Shown: positions 24,947 to 34,550, numbered from the stretch's first letter. The stretch: 64,000 nucleotides of DNA from JAPPFW01 sp964516495 (GCA_964516495.1 CAZEZF010000001.1:1-64000), one strand, 5' to 3'. Notes: a model not told the origin generated them from the letters alone. A program made the numbers and translations.

Positions 24947-26311
24947 TCAATCCCGATCCTGATCGGGGAGGCGTTCGATGATCCGGTCAAGCAATCGGGC
25001 GGTCAGACCCAGGGAACCGATTCCTATTCGCTCGTCGTTTCCGTGGAACATGCCCAAGAAGTCGCTGAACGGTACCCGATCATCGAACAGGCCCACGCCG
25101 TAGGCCGGTGTCCCTCTCGCCCGGAAGAATCGCGCGTCGGTGGTTGCCGGGGTCATGGCCGGTACGATCCTCCGGCTTCCGGTCAGGGATTCGTACGCGT
25201 CCCCGACGGCTTTCCAGAGGGCGCCTTCAGCCGTCGAGGTGTTGGCAGGCTGGTGGATGATGTCCTCTATGTCCAGGTCCTGGTATAGGGGTCCCAGCGC
25301 CTTACGCAGGTGACCATCGACTACCTCCTCCGTTTGGTCGGGCAGGACCCGCATGTCAAGGGACGTCTCTGCCAGGTCGGCCACGGTGTTGGCCTTGGTT
25401 CCTCCGGCGACCAGGTTAGGACTGATGGTCAGGTGGGTGCAGGCATGCACCCAGCGCGCCAAGGTCGGGTCAGCATCCGCAATATCTTCGATCTCGCGGT
25501 CGATCAGGTCCGAGTCGAGAAGTGCGGCCACGCGGTCGGTATCCCATCCGACTCCCTTCACGAAACTTCGCCATTCAGGGGTTATCTCCACCGGTCCGTC
25601 CGTACCGGTGAGGGCGACGATGGCTTCCGCCACCTTTACCACCGCGTTCTCGGTCCGGTAGGGCTGACTACCGTGGGACGGGATGCCCTTACCCCTTAAG
25701 ATTTTCCAGCAAGGGCCTTTCTCCGCCACCTTGACCGGGTATACCGGAGATTGACCCGGTACCCGGACGCTCGGGTAGGCGATCTCGGTCAGCACATAGT
25801 CGCATTCGACCAGTTCAGGCCGGTTGTTCATTATCCAATCGGCGCCTAGGCCGCCACCTTGTTCCTCATCTGCGACCGCCAGGTAAACCAGGTCGCCCGC
25901 CGGAGGGCGACGGCGTCTACTCAGGTAAGGCTTGAAAGTGACCGCCATGGCCGCGGTCAGGTTCAACATATCCACGGCGCCCCGTCCCCAAACCATTCCG
26001 TCGATGACCTCACCGGCGAACGGGTCAACCGTCCAACCTGATTCGGTTACCGGAACAACGTCCAGATGACCCATCATCAGCAGGGTCGGCGCTCCGGGTT
26101 CCGCTCCAGGTACCCGATACACCACGCTTTGGCGGGACGGCGCCGGTTCCACGACCACGCCCGCTTCTCCGAAGTATGCCTCCAGTGTGGACACCGAGCG
26201 TTCTTCATATCCCGAACCGGGGGATCCGTCGTTGATGCAGCGGTTTCTGATGAGTGCTTGAAGTAGCTCCAGCACCTCACCTTCGACTCTGCTCGTGCGG
26301 TTGGCGTTCAT
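24947..26311 (-). CDS. M20 family metallopeptidase
   Basis: A 454-residue M20 enzyme. Motifs: LLMMGHLDVVPVTESGW (metal His and catalytic Asp), GRGAVDMLNLTAAM (bridging Asp), VADEEQGGGLGADW (catalytic Glu). Length and the long lid domain suggest the carboxypeptidase/PM20D1-like subgroup rather than DapE. It overlaps the Nudix stop by four bases. It is distinct from the operon M20 at 17140. Substrate unknown. Confidence 0.88.
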   Translation of the reverse strand: MNANRTSRVEGEVLELLQALIRNRCINDGSPGSGYEERSVSTLEAYFGEAGVVVEPAPSRQSVVYRVPGAEPGAPTLLMMGHLDVVPVTESGWTVDPFAGEVIDGMVWGRGAVDMLNLTAAMAVTFKPYLSRRRRPPAGDLVYLAVADEEQGGGLGADWIMNNRPELVECDYVLTEIAYPSVRVPGQSPVYPVKVAEKGPCWKILRGKGIPSHGSQPYRTENAVVKVAEAIVALTGTDGPVEITPEWRSFVKGVGWDTDRVAALLDSDLIDREIEDIADADPTLARWVHACTHLTISPNLVAGGTKANTVADLAETSLDMRVLPDQTEEVVDGHLRKALGPLYQDLDIEDIIHQPANTSTAEGALWKAVGDAYESLTGSRRIVPAMTPATTDARFFRARGTPAYGVGLFDDRVPFSDFLGMFHGNDERIGIGSLGLTARLLDRIIERLPDQDRD

Positions 26312-26715
26312 ATTCCCAGGGTGTCCAACAGGTCGTTCATTGTCGGGGTTAGGTCAAGTGACCGCAACTCCTCCAACGGTACGAATTCGGCTGCGGCTGC
26401 ATCGTCCCCGGCAGCCAGTTCACCACCCGCAACCCGGCCGGCGAAGTCGATCAAGACGATGTGGTGTTCGGGCGGGTCACCCTTCCCTAGAGTTTCCCCG
26501 ATCCAGAGCACCCTGCCGAGGTGGATGTCCAGGTTGGTTTCCTCCTTGATCTCCCGGATAGCGGCTTCTTCCAACCGTTCGCCGTACCGGACCTTTCCTC
26601 CCGGTACCGCCCAGCTACCGGCTCTGGGGCCGGATCCCCGCTTGACCATCAGCATCCTTCCCCGGTCGATGACCACCACGCCTACCCCCACCAGCGGTCG
26701 AAGCGCCTCGGTCAT
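26308..26715 (-). CDS. Nudix hydrolase
   Basis: A 135-residue MutT-like protein. The Nudix box reads GGKVRYGERLEEAAIREIKEET, matching GX5EX7REUXEE. It hydrolyses nucleoside diphosphates linked to another group; the specific substrate is not readable. It overlaps the GNAT stop (26712) and the M20 start, forming a three-gene operon. Confidence 0.9.
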   Translation of the reverse strand: MTEALRPLVGVGVVVIDRGRMLMVKRGSGPRAGSWAVPGGKVRYGERLEEAAIREIKEETNLDIHLGRVLWIGETLGKGDPPEHHIVLIDFAGRVAGGELAAGDDAAAAEFVPLEELRSLDLTPTMNDLLDTLGI

Positions 26716-27242
26716 GGCGCCTGGATTTGCCGGTATGTCTCGCTGATGCGTCTGCCCCCGTTAGGCCGGTCGTTGTGGTGCATGACGATGGATCGAGCCG
26801 AGAATCCACCTGCTTCGAAGAAGTTCTTGGCGAGTCGGTGCCCCGGCAGGACATGGGCATCGAATAGATGGTGACCGAGATCACGGAAATCCTCCATCAA
26901 GGCGTCACGCATCATCTCGCCGACCCCTACCCCCCGGGCCTCTTCTTCGACGAATACAAGTCGGATCGACACAACGCATGTGTCTCCCTCATGTGCAAGG
27001 AGTTGCTTGATCCTTCCATAGATGAACCCGAACGGATACCCGTCCACCTTCCCCAGATAGATTCGGGCGGAAGGATCGCGTAGTAGACCGAGCAGGGACT
27101 GCTCGACCGGTTCGTCAAGACCGTCGGCACGCGGCCACATCGGGTGGATGGCCACCATCTCAGCCTCCAACTTGCGGTACAGGTCGACCACATAATCAAT
27201 GTCGGCAACCGAGGCGCGCCGGGCCGTTACCAAGTTACCCAT
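26712..27242 (-). CDS. GNAT family N-acetyltransferase
   Basis: A 176-residue acetyltransferase with a GNAT fold: N-terminal TARRASVADIDYVVDLYRKL, the acetyl-CoA loop region VEEEARGVGVGEMMRDALM and a C-terminal KNFFEAGGFSARS strand-helix. It heads the GNAT-Nudix-M20 operon. The acceptor is unknown. Confidence 0.85.
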   Translation of the reverse strand: MGNLVTARRASVADIDYVVDLYRKLEAEMVAIHPMWPRADGLDEPVEQSLLGLLRDPSARIYLGKVDGYPFGFIYGRIKQLLAHEGDTCVVSIRLVFVEEEARGVGVGEMMRDALMEDFRDLGHHLFDAHVLPGHRLAKNFFEAGGFSARSIVMHHNDRPNGGRRISETYRQIQAP

Positions 27243-27365
27243 ACCAGAAGGCTAGCGGCGCCGATTCTCCGGAGTATCCGGTTCGACGAAGGCGGGAGGT
27301 GTCTGCTATGCGGTGTCCGTTTCAGGTAGATCGACAGCGCCAGGGATGTGCTCTGATCATGTGTA

Positions 27366-27710
27366 TCACGCGCAGTCCACGCAGAGCATCTTGACAGGAT
27401 CCGCCAGCTGCACATTCTTGATCAGAAGGAAGCAGGAGTTGCATACGAACTCATCCCGGCGTCGACCCGTCTTACCCATGTCGAGGGCCATCTCATCTCG
27501 GCGCATCGCCTTGATCTCCGACGCCTCGTCAACCAGGATCGTCGCCGATTCGTTAGTCTCGACTACCTCGAGTTCTTCGGCTTCCAGTGCGTCGAGACTC
27601 ACCGGTCCATTGGTCGCCGTATTTGATTCCTCGTCTTCGGGTTGTTCGTCGAGCCGATCCTCGTCGTCGTGTAGTTCGTCGTCAGGCGAAACCTGGTTCC
27701 TGTTTTCCAA
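27366..27710 (-). CDS. DUF4193 zinc-ribbon protein
   Basis: The C-terminus FVCNSCFLLIKNVQLADPVKMLCVDCA with two CxxC pairs is the DUF4193 signature, found in actinobacteria. The N-terminal half is very acidic (DDELHDDEDRLDEQPEDEE). I place the start at TTG 27708-27710, giving 114 residues, near the family length, with AGGGGAG upstream and a TATACT hexamer further up. An ATG at 27797 would add 29 atypical residues. Function unknown; the ribbon suggests a nucleic-acid or RNA polymerase partner. Confidence 0.75.
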   Translation of the reverse strand: MENRNQVSPDDELHDDEDRLDEQPEDEESNTATNGPVSLDALEAEELEVVETNESATILVDEASEIKAMRRDEMALDMGKTGRRRDEFVCNSCFLLIKNVQLADPVKMLCVDCA

Positions 27711-27806
27711 CCCACTCCCCTTGATCGACGGCGAGAGTATAGACACCAAATGTGTCCGGATGGCGCGCCGCTGCTGGTCGGGCGCCGTTACCGTCATGCC
27801 GATTGT

Positions 27807-28706
27807 TCATATTTTCAGCGCGATCCGGCCGGTTTGGAGTCGGAGAAGGACCGGAGTGGTTCCGATCAGCTCACCATCGACTTCCACCGGCCATGGATCA
27901 CTGCTTTCCAGCCTAACCTCGGGCGCCGCGAATCTGCGTACTGTCGGATCGGCGAGATGGTTACCTCCTCGGGCCTTGGACATCAACCTGCCTATTTCCC
28001 GCTTGCGAGCTGTGATCACCTGGACATCGAACAACTGATCCACCATCGAAGCGCGGGGCGCTATGTTGAAGCCGCCCCCGAAGAACTGACCGTTGGCGAA
28101 TATGACCGCGAGCGACTCGCCGACGAACCGCCGCGCCCCAGCCTCCACGGATACCTCGCATCTGCGAAACGCGGGTAGGGAACCCACCACGCCCCCTACA
28201 TAACGAAGGGTTCTTAACCACCCGGGAATGCGGAGCGCCGCTTGGGCCGCCGCTGCGGTCGCGCCGGCGCTTGCCACATTGAGGAAGAAACGTCGTCCCC
28301 ATTCACCGATGGCCACCCCCACATCGACCGGGTATGTGGTTTTGCCGACTAGGCGGTCCACTGCTGATTCCATAAGGTTTCCGACACCAAGGTTTCCGAC
28401 ACCGAAAGTCCGCATGAGGTCACATCCGGAACCGGCCGGCAATACCCCGAGAACGGGAGGTTCCTCCCACAGGTGCGTCAGCAGAGCGTTGAGCACCGCG
28501 TTGACGGTACCGTCCCCCCCGACAGCTACGAACCTGGTGCGCCCTTGAGAGGTAGCCATGTTGATCGCCTCATGTAGGGCGCCTAGACCATCGACCTCGA
28601 TCACGTCGCCGGAAATACCTCGGCGTCGAAACGCTGTCTCGATCTTGGTCATTGCACGCGGTCCCTGCGTCGCGTGGGGATTGACGAGCGCAAGCCAAGG
28701 ACTCAC
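27807..28706 (-). CDS. diacylglycerol/sphingosine kinase-like lipid kinase
   Basis: A 299-residue DAGK-catalytic-domain protein of the YegS/DgkB group: LALVNPHATQGPRA at the start, nucleotide loop FVAVGGDGTVNAVLNALL near residue 80, and a C-terminal beta domain with FANGQFFGGGFNIAPRASMVD. It phosphorylates a lipid alcohol. Codons about 102-111 contain a perfect 15-bp tandem duplication (28374-28403) giving VGNLGVGNL. It overlaps the helY stop by four bases. Confidence 0.88.
   Translation of the reverse strand: MSPWLALVNPHATQGPRAMTKIETAFRRRGISGDVIEVDGLGALHEAINMATSQGRTRFVAVGGDGTVNAVLNALLTHLWEEPPVLGVLPAGSGCDLMRTFGVGNLGVGNLMESAVDRLVGKTTYPVDVGVAIGEWGRRFFLNVASAGATAAAAQAALRIPGWLRTLRYVGGVVGSLPAFRRCEVSVEAGARRFVGESLAVIFANGQFFGGGFNIAPRASMVDQLFDVQVITARKREIGRLMSKARGGNHLADPTVRRFAAPEVRLESSDPWPVEVDGELIGTTPVLLRLQTGRIALKI
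28374..28403. repeat. in-frame 15-bp tandem duplication in the lipid kinase gene
   Basis: AAGGTTTCCGACACC occurs twice head to tail (28374-28388, 28389-28403), adding five residues (GVGNL) to the protein without breaking the frame. Confidence 0.8.
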
Positions 28707-30811
28707 TGAACTCCTCCGGCGGCGACAACACCCCGATCCATCGCCGAGCGGGACCCTCGGGCAATCGAGCCCAGCCCGGAGATGTGCAATGAGTCGGCTA
28801 CCGCCTCGAGTTGGCGAAGGAGGTCGATCACCTGACGGGTGATGCGGACGAAATCCCCCGGGGATAAGGAGGCATCGTCAAGAACATCGTCCAAGTCCAT
28901 GTAACAGGACCAGGTGTAGGCAAGGAATCCGAATCCGGGATGGGGTTGGCGGCCGGGGGGGAGGCGGTAACGCTCTTCGGTGACGGTGTGCCGTCGCCAC
29001 AACTCCAGGATCATCTCCCAGTTTGTCTGGAGAGCCTCGGTCGGCAATGCGCCGGTCTCACCCTCGTTGCGCCGGGGCTCGTATGCGAATACCGATACCA
29101 GGGAAGCCAACTCGGCTGAGTCGAGTCCGGAAAAATACCCGGCTCTGGCCGCCTCCACGAAGAGGAAGTCCAGTTCGCTGTATACCAGCCGGAGAGCCTC
29201 GCCCGGTCCCCTGAGGGACCAACCTCGAAGAAACCCCCGGTGCTCCAGCAGCCGTCGCGCCCGGTGAAACCGTATGACCAGGTTGGGAAGGGCGCCGGTT
29301 CCGCCAACTGAAGTTTCTTTCTTGGCGGCCTTCCGAGAGCTTCCTCGGAGGTGTCGTTGTTGGATGCGTCGTTGTTGGAACTGGGCGAATGATGCCTCCA
29401 GCAGTGTTTCCGCTTGCCGGCGCGGGTAATTGGCGATCAGGTTGACCACCATGTTGTACGTCGGTCGGAAGCTGGAACGTAGAAGGTGGCTGCCCAGATC
29501 GGCGATCGACGTAACTCGGTGGAAGGGAACGTAGGGCGAATGCAGTACCACTGCATGTCCGACCCGATCAATCCCTCGGCGGCCGGCCCTTCCGGTCAAC
29601 TGGGTGAACTCCCCCGGAAGCATGAGTTCGTGGCCCTGGCCGGTGAACTTGCTCAGTTGGTCGAGCACCACGGTGCGAGCGGGCATATTGATGCCCAAGG
29701 ACAGTGTTTCCGTGGCGAAGACCAGCTTCACCAGCCCATCACAGAAAAGCTGTTCGGTTAGCTCCTTGAAGGCCGGGACGAGTCCTGCGTGGTGGGCGGC
29801 CACTCCCCTCTCCAGGCGATCAAGCCATGTGGCGTATCCGATTGCTCGGAGATCCGAGTCATCGAGGTGTGCGGTTCCCTCCTCGACCCGGGATCTGATC
29901 TCTTCCCGTTCCTCTTGGACGGTAAGTTTGATATCCGCCCGGGCAATGCGGGCCGCGGCCTGGTCACAACCGACCCGGGAGAAGACGAAGTATATGGCGG
30001 GAAGTCGTTCGAGTTCGGCTAGATGCTTGATAACGGTAAGTTGTCTCGGAGTGGCGAACCGTCTCCTACGGCCCCCGCGCCGAGCCAATGCCCGAGGTAT
30101 GGCCGGGTTGGGTTTCGTTCGGTCGGCGCCCCCTATGAAGAGCGGCAGTACATGCGCCTTCTTCTCGAAGCGGTCCCAGACCGCCCACCATCGCTTCAGC
30201 GGGACCGGACGGTGTTTCTCGATCACCAACTCGGTCGGTCCGCGCCTCGACCGTATCCAGCGGGTGAACTCATCAGCGTTGGCTACGGTGGCCGAGAGGC
30301 AAACCAGCTTGATGTTCGGCGGGGAGTGGATAATGACCTCTTCCCAGACCGCGCCGCGGAATCGATCCTGCAGGTAGTGAACCTCGTCGAGGATCACGGT
30401 CTCGACCGACGACAGATCGCTCCCCGAATAGATCATGTTTCTCAGTACCTCGGTGGTCATCACCACGACGGAGGCGCGGCTGTTGACGGAATTGTCCCCC
30501 GTCAAGAGACCTACGTGATCCGCCCCGTAGATGCTGATGAAGTCACGAAACTTCTGGTTTGACAGGGCCTTTAGCGGAGTGGTGTAGAAGGCGCGCCGGC
30601 CCCGGGTCAGGCTCCGGTGAACCGCAGCCTCAGCGATCAGCGTCTTTCCCGAGCCGGTGGGAGCGGTGACCACAACGGACCGCCCGCGCTCTACCGCCTC
30701 GATCGCCGTCAACTGGAACGGATCGGGTGTGAACGGGAGGGACTTCAGGAAACCGTGGACATCTAAGTCGTGGACGTCTAAACCGTGAACGTCTATTTCT
30801 TGAGGGTCCAC
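28703..30811 (-). CDS. helY: Ski2-like DEVH-box helicase HelY
   Basis: A 702-residue superfamily 2 helicase of the actinobacterial HelY/Ski2-Mtr4 group, presumed to act in RNA turnover. Motifs: Walker A VVTAPTGSGKT near residue 52, VILDEVHYLQD, LSATVAN, and RAGRRGID of motif VI. It starts at GTG 30811 and overlaps the tatC stop. The first residues contain three near-repeats (DVHGL, DVHDL, DVHGF) from a 15-bp duplication. It is shorter than mycobacterial HelY as I recall it, but the core and the DSHCT-like C-terminal region are present. Confidence 0.88.
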   Translation of the reverse strand: MDPQEIDVHGLDVHDLDVHGFLKSLPFTPDPFQLTAIEAVERGRSVVVTAPTGSGKTLIAEAAVHRSLTRGRRAFYTTPLKALSNQKFRDFISIYGADHVGLLTGDNSVNSRASVVVMTTEVLRNMIYSGSDLSSVETVILDEVHYLQDRFRGAVWEEVIIHSPPNIKLVCLSATVANADEFTRWIRSRRGPTELVIEKHRPVPLKRWWAVWDRFEKKAHVLPLFIGGADRTKPNPAIPRALARRGGRRRRFATPRQLTVIKHLAELERLPAIYFVFSRVGCDQAAARIARADIKLTVQEEREEIRSRVEEGTAHLDDSDLRAIGYATWLDRLERGVAAHHAGLVPAFKELTEQLFCDGLVKLVFATETLSLGINMPARTVVLDQLSKFTGQGHELMLPGEFTQLTGRAGRRGIDRVGHAVVLHSPYVPFHRVTSIADLGSHLLRSSFRPTYNMVVNLIANYPRRQAETLLEASFAQFQQRRIQQRHLRGSSRKAAKKETSVGGTGALPNLVIRFHRARRLLEHRGFLRGWSLRGPGEALRLVYSELDFLFVEAARAGYFSGLDSAELASLVSVFAYEPRRNEGETGALPTEALQTNWEMILELWRRHTVTEERYRLPPGRQPHPGFGFLAYTWSCYMDLDDVLDDASLSPGDFVRITRQVIDLLRQLEAVADSLHISGLGSIARGSRSAMDRGVVAAGGVQ
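30752..30796. repeat. 15-bp tandem repeat in the helY 5' end
   Basis: Three diverged 15-bp units (30752-30766, 30767-30781, 30782-30796) share GTGGACGTCTAA-like sequence and encode repeated (L/I)DVH motifs in HelY. The last unit overlaps the tatC stop codon at 30793-30795. Confidence 0.7.
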
Positions 30812-31512
30812 CGGATTATCCAGATAGTCGCTTCGTAGAAGAGGTACAGGGGGGTGGACAGCAGGATGAGGGTGACCGGATCACCGGTGGGGCTGACTAC
30901 GGCGCCGATCGTGACGATGATCAGGATCGCCCAGCGACGACCGGACGCGAGCTTCTCGGAGGAAACCACTCCTGCTACGGCCGCGCCGAACAGGAAGACA
31001 GGGAACTGGAAGGATAAGCCGAACAGCAATAGGAAGCGAACCACGAAACGGGTGTATAGCTCGACAGTCCATAAGTTGTCGAGGTCATCGAATATCGATA
31101 CCAGAAAACCGACCGCGCGGGGAAGACTCCAATAGGCGAATCCGACTCCCAGTGAGAACAAAATCACCAAGACCGCTACTACCGGGAAGGCCCATTTGCG
31201 TTCCCGGTTGGTCAGCCCGGGGTTGATGAAGGCCCACGCCTGGTAGGCGAGTACCGGGCTTGCCAGCAGAGCGCCGCCGAACAGCGACATTCGCATCGCT
31301 ATCGAGAACTGGTCGGTAGGGCCGGTCACGATCAATGTGTCGCCGGTGGTACCGGCGTACGACGCCTGTAACAGGTCGAGGAGGGTGTTGCGGAAAAAGA
31401 ATGCGACGATGGTACCGACCGTGATCGCCGCTATGGCTTTCACAAGCCGGGAGCGAAGCTCCGTAAGGTGTCCGATCAGTGGTTGACTCGACGGATCGGT
31501 TTCGTCGGTCAC
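30793..31512 (-). CDS. tatC: Sec-independent translocase TatC
   Basis: TatC is the polytopic receptor for twin-arginine precursors. The 239-residue product starts with PLIGHLTELRSRLVKAI, the conserved cytoplasmic N-terminus, followed by six hydrophobic segments. ALLASPVLAYQAWAFINPGLTNRERKW and FLLLFGLSFQFPVFLF are family signatures. It overlaps tatB by four bases upstream and helY downstream. Confidence 0.95.
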   Translation of the reverse strand: MTDETDPSSQPLIGHLTELRSRLVKAIAAITVGTIVAFFFRNTLLDLLQASYAGTTGDTLIVTGPTDQFSIAMRMSLFGGALLASPVLAYQAWAFINPGLTNRERKWAFPVVAVLVILFSLGVGFAYWSLPRAVGFLVSIFDDLDNLWTVELYTRFVVRFLLLFGLSFQFPVFLFGAAVAGVVSSEKLASGRRWAILIIVTIGAVVSPTGDPVTLILLSTPLYLFYEATIWIIRWTLKK

Positions 31513-32135
31513 GACACTTCCTGCTCGTCGGTCGGTTTCTCGGTCGGTTTCTCAGTTGGTTCTTCAGTCGGATCCTCACCCTGGGAGATCGTTCCGATTT
31601 GGTTATCCTCGGCTTCAGGAGGATCGGTGTCATCGGAAGCCGGTGGATGGACCGTATCCGGCAGGGGATCCTCCATGCCTTCCCAGACCTCCTTAGGGGA
31701 AACCCCTGTGGGTGGTTGGGGCGCGATCCACTTGGCTTCAGTGGTCACGCGCCTATCGGACCGGGGGTTCTCCGGGCGGCTGCTCCCAGTCCCGGATATG
31801 GCCGAAGTAGAGGGCGGAGGGGCGCCACTGGAAGGGTCTCTCAGTGAACGTTTGATGTCCTGCTCAGCCGACTTGGCGGTGTCGGCGGTTTGAGCCAGGG
31901 TTCGACGGACCTCCGACACCGGTTTCGAGATCTCCTCCCTGATCTCCTTGATCGGTTCCCTGATCGGGCCTATCTCCTGCTCCAGCCCTCTACGCAATTC
32001 GATGACGGCCCCTCTAAGCTCGCGAAGGTAACCTCCGATAGTGCGGGCGATCTCCGGCAATCGGTGAGGACCGAAAACCACCAACGCAATGACGGCGATA
32101 GTCAAGACCTCGGCGCCGCTGAACGAACTAAACAC
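31509..32135 (-). CDS. tatB: Tat translocase subunit TatB/TatA-like
   Basis: A 208-residue protein with one N-terminal helix and the hinge VFGPHRLPEIARTIG, which favours TatB over TatA (TatA usually has FG-KKLPD). An amphipathic helix and coiled coil follow (ELRRGLEQEIGPIREPIKEIREEI), then a long disordered acidic/Pro tail. The tail ends with TEEPTEKPTEKPTDE from short 12-bp repeats near 31528-31566. It pairs with TatC; no second TatA is visible. Confidence 0.85.
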   Translation of the reverse strand: MFSSFSGAEVLTIAVIALVVFGPHRLPEIARTIGGYLRELRGAVIELRRGLEQEIGPIREPIKEIREEISKPVSEVRRTLAQTADTAKSAEQDIKRSLRDPSSGAPPPSTSAISGTGSSRPENPRSDRRVTTEAKWIAPQPPTGVSPKEVWEGMEDPLPDTVHPPASDDTDPPEAEDNQIGTISQGEDPTEEPTEKPTEKPTDEQEVS

Positions 32136-32257
32136 GTGGCAATGCTACAGATGTCTCGGCGGCTTCCCGTTACCGCAACAAGATCTGTAGCGGCCGGACG
32201 GTGACGATCTGTGCCCCGCTCTCATTGGAGCAGTCCCACGGCGCGCCGGGCGCCGGT

Positions 32258-33196
32258 TCAGGACTCATCGTATCTGGCGAGGATTTCGCTTCGAAGACGT
32301 TTCAGCTCCTCCTCTACCTTCCGTCCCTTGACAAGGCGAGCTTTGTCGCCCAGGCGGACGAGAAGGCGAGCGGCCACTCTGGGATCGGCCGCGCTGAAAC
32401 GAACCTTCATCTCGGTTCCGTTGTCCTCGATGACCTTGACCGGGTAGTACTCGGCTACCCACCGGGCGGCGGGCCCCAGTAGCAGTTCGGATTCGATCGC
32501 GTCAGCCGGGGGCGCGAACCCGATCCGGGGTCGGTCCCTATCCGGTGGAGGTGTGAAGGTTTCCGCCAGGAGGCGGAGGGACCTTATCCGGTCGATTCTG
32601 AAGGTTCGATCGTCTTTCGCGAGTCGGCACTTTGCGGATAGGTACCAGCGACCCATCGAGGCGTAGGTGATGAGCGGTTCTACTACCCGGTCGGTTGTCT
32701 TGTTGGCGCCTACCGATAGATAGGTCATCTTGACCGCCCGATGTTCGCCTGTCGCCTTCTGGAGATCGGCGAGGTGTACGGGTTCGGCCGGCAATTCAGC
32801 TCCGATGACCGGCGCGGCGTCGGGAAATACCACGGCAGCCAGTTTCTCGACCGCCGAGGAAAGAGCCGCATTGCCGTAGCTGGTCCCATCAACCGCCATC
32901 CCGGCGCTGAGCAGTCCCAGGGCCTCGGGCGGGGTCAATTTCAAGGGCCGGGAGAAGTAGTCGGCGGTATCGAGGATAACCACGTCGTCCTCGATAGCCG
33001 CCCATATCAGGTCGTCTGGTCCGTAACCAGGTACCCCGCATAGGAACAGGAGGGACAGGTCTCCGGCCAGCTCCTTCTCGTTGCGATAGCCGAACCTGTG
33101 AATTACTTCGGACACCGTCGGATAAGGGTTGGCGAGTATCCAGGGCATCAACGCCAGGATGCGCACCAGCCGTCGCTGGGTTGAGGTAATGGTCAC
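32258..33196 (-). CDS. pafC: WYL-domain regulator PafC
   Basis: PafC pairs with PafB to activate the LexA/RecA-independent DNA damage response in mycobacteria. The 312-residue protein has an N-terminal winged-helix (QRRLVRILALMPWILANPYPTVSEVIHRFGY) and a WYL domain with RWYLSAKCRLAKDDRTFRIDRI. It overlaps pafB by four bases and lies in the Pup-proteasome locus as in other actinobacteria. Confidence 0.9.
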   Translation of the reverse strand: MTITSTQRRLVRILALMPWILANPYPTVSEVIHRFGYRNEKELAGDLSLLFLCGVPGYGPDDLIWAAIEDDVVILDTADYFSRPLKLTPPEALGLLSAGMAVDGTSYGNAALSSAVEKLAAVVFPDAAPVIGAELPAEPVHLADLQKATGEHRAVKMTYLSVGANKTTDRVVEPLITYASMGRWYLSAKCRLAKDDRTFRIDRIRSLRLLAETFTPPPDRDRPRIGFAPPADAIESELLLGPAARWVAEYYPVKVIEDNGTEMKVRFSAADPRVAARLLVRLGDKARLVKGRKVEEELKRLRSEILARYDES

Positions 33197-34122
33197 GAGT
33201 CGCCTCTCACCCGACGGATGAGCATGCGGCGAAGATCAGACGGCGCCAACAGCACGGCTGCCGCATCCACTTCCAGGAGGGCGTCTATAAAGGACTCCGG
33301 TTGCGAATATGGGATGTCCAAGACGAGAGCGCCATCGTGGCGCCGCTCGACCGCCACGGCTTCGGGAAAGCGGTTCTCGGCCCACCAGGCCACCTCCGGG
33401 TCCCACCGCACGGTTGCGATCTCTTCCTTTTCTGCGTCATCCCAGGGTTGGGAGGAGAGGATGTCCCGAGGAGAGAACTCATCGGGTCGTTCGAACGCCT
33501 CGGCGGGCTCTTGTACATCCACTTCGTCGGCGCGGTCCAATCGATAGGTGCGCACCTTTCCGTCTCCGTCGACTTCCGCTCCCGCGAAATACCAATGGCC
33601 GTTCCGATAATAGACACCGTACGGTGTGATGTGTCTAGCCCTGTACTTATATATAAAGGTAATACAGCGGCGTTCCAGAACAGCATTGAACACCTGGTCC
33701 AGCAAACGGCTCTCAAGGCCCAGATCAGCGCCGAAGGGCTTGCCGGATTCTCCCAGTCGCGCTCCTCCGAGCTTTAGTAGGGCAGTGGATCCTGCGGGCC
33801 ACTCTCCTGCGTTGACCATGCGTACGGCCAGCGCGAGAGCGGAACGTTCCTCCTCTGTCAATCCGGGATCGACTCTCTGGTATTGCTCGCTCGGGATGAC
33901 GTAACCCAATTCGACTTCCCACACATCGGTAGCCTGCAGTTCGAGCGAGAATCCGATCTGGCGCAGGATGCTCTTGTCTCTGGAGAACTTGCGGCGGAAG
34001 GCATGATCGGACGAGTTTCCGTATCCTTCTACCTTGCTCCGGATCTCTTCGCTTGTGACAGGTCGTTTCGCATCCAGCAGGTACGCCAGCAGGTTGATCC
34101 GACGCTCAATGACTGCGCTCAT
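33193..34122 (-). CDS. pafB: WYL-domain regulator PafB
   Basis: The 309-residue partner of PafC begins at ATG 34120-34122 (MSAVIERRINLLAYLLDAKRPVTSEEIRSKVEGY); a longer frame reaches toward the element at 34242 but has no conserved sequence. The WYL domain shows GHWYFAGAEVDGDGKVRTYRLDR. Usually pafA-pafB-pafC are contiguous; here a MITE-like element sits in the pafA-pafB gap. Confidence 0.9.
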   Translation of the reverse strand: MSAVIERRINLLAYLLDAKRPVTSEEIRSKVEGYGNSSDHAFRRKFSRDKSILRQIGFSLELQATDVWEVELGYVIPSEQYQRVDPGLTEEERSALALAVRMVNAGEWPAGSTALLKLGGARLGESGKPFGADLGLESRLLDQVFNAVLERRCITFIYKYRARHITPYGVYYRNGHWYFAGAEVDGDGKVRTYRLDRADEVDVQEPAEAFERPDEFSPRDILSSQPWDDAEKEEIATVRWDPEVAWWAENRFPEAVAVERRHDGALVLDIPYSQPESFIDALLEVDAAAVLLAPSDLRRMLIRRVRGDS

Positions 34123-34241
34123 CCTTATCCCTGATTGTAGGAGGGTACCGAAGAATGAATCTATCGGGTTTACCGGTTGACAAACTAACGATCCAAGCGC
34201 CTCGCTAAACGGGCGAGCCCCATTGTACGGGAGTTCTTCCC

Positions 34242-34447
34242 TTAACCCCGATTTTAACGCAGGGGTTTGAATGGATAACCGAGAGAGACGCAATGAACTC
34301 TCTGACCTGGGAAAATAGCTGTTTGACGGCCTCGCCTGTCCGGAGGGCGCCCTTCACCTGTAGGGTGATCGCCTGACACGCCGTGAAGATACGTTTGACG
34401 CGGCCTTTTCGAGGTCGGTATGACGGGGCATGAAGAATTGGGGTTAA
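34242..34447 (+). mobile_element. MITE-like TTAA element, copy 7 (complete)
   Basis: A complete 206-bp copy bounded by TTAA at 34242-34245 and 34444-34447. Ends are CCCCGATTTTAACGCAGG and GGCATGAAGAATTGGGG. The central hairpin is TCACC-TGTAG-GGTGA. It lies between pafA and pafB, dividing the usually compact paf gene group; with flanks the gap is 428 bases and holds nothing else recognisable. Confidence 0.85.
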
Positions 34448-34550
34448 CTCCTACAGGTTAGAACCTGATACAAGAGCACTCATTATCGCCCCATAGATTG
34501 GAGATCCCCCTCAGACCCGATACCCACATACTTGCGCCGGACTGATCCGC

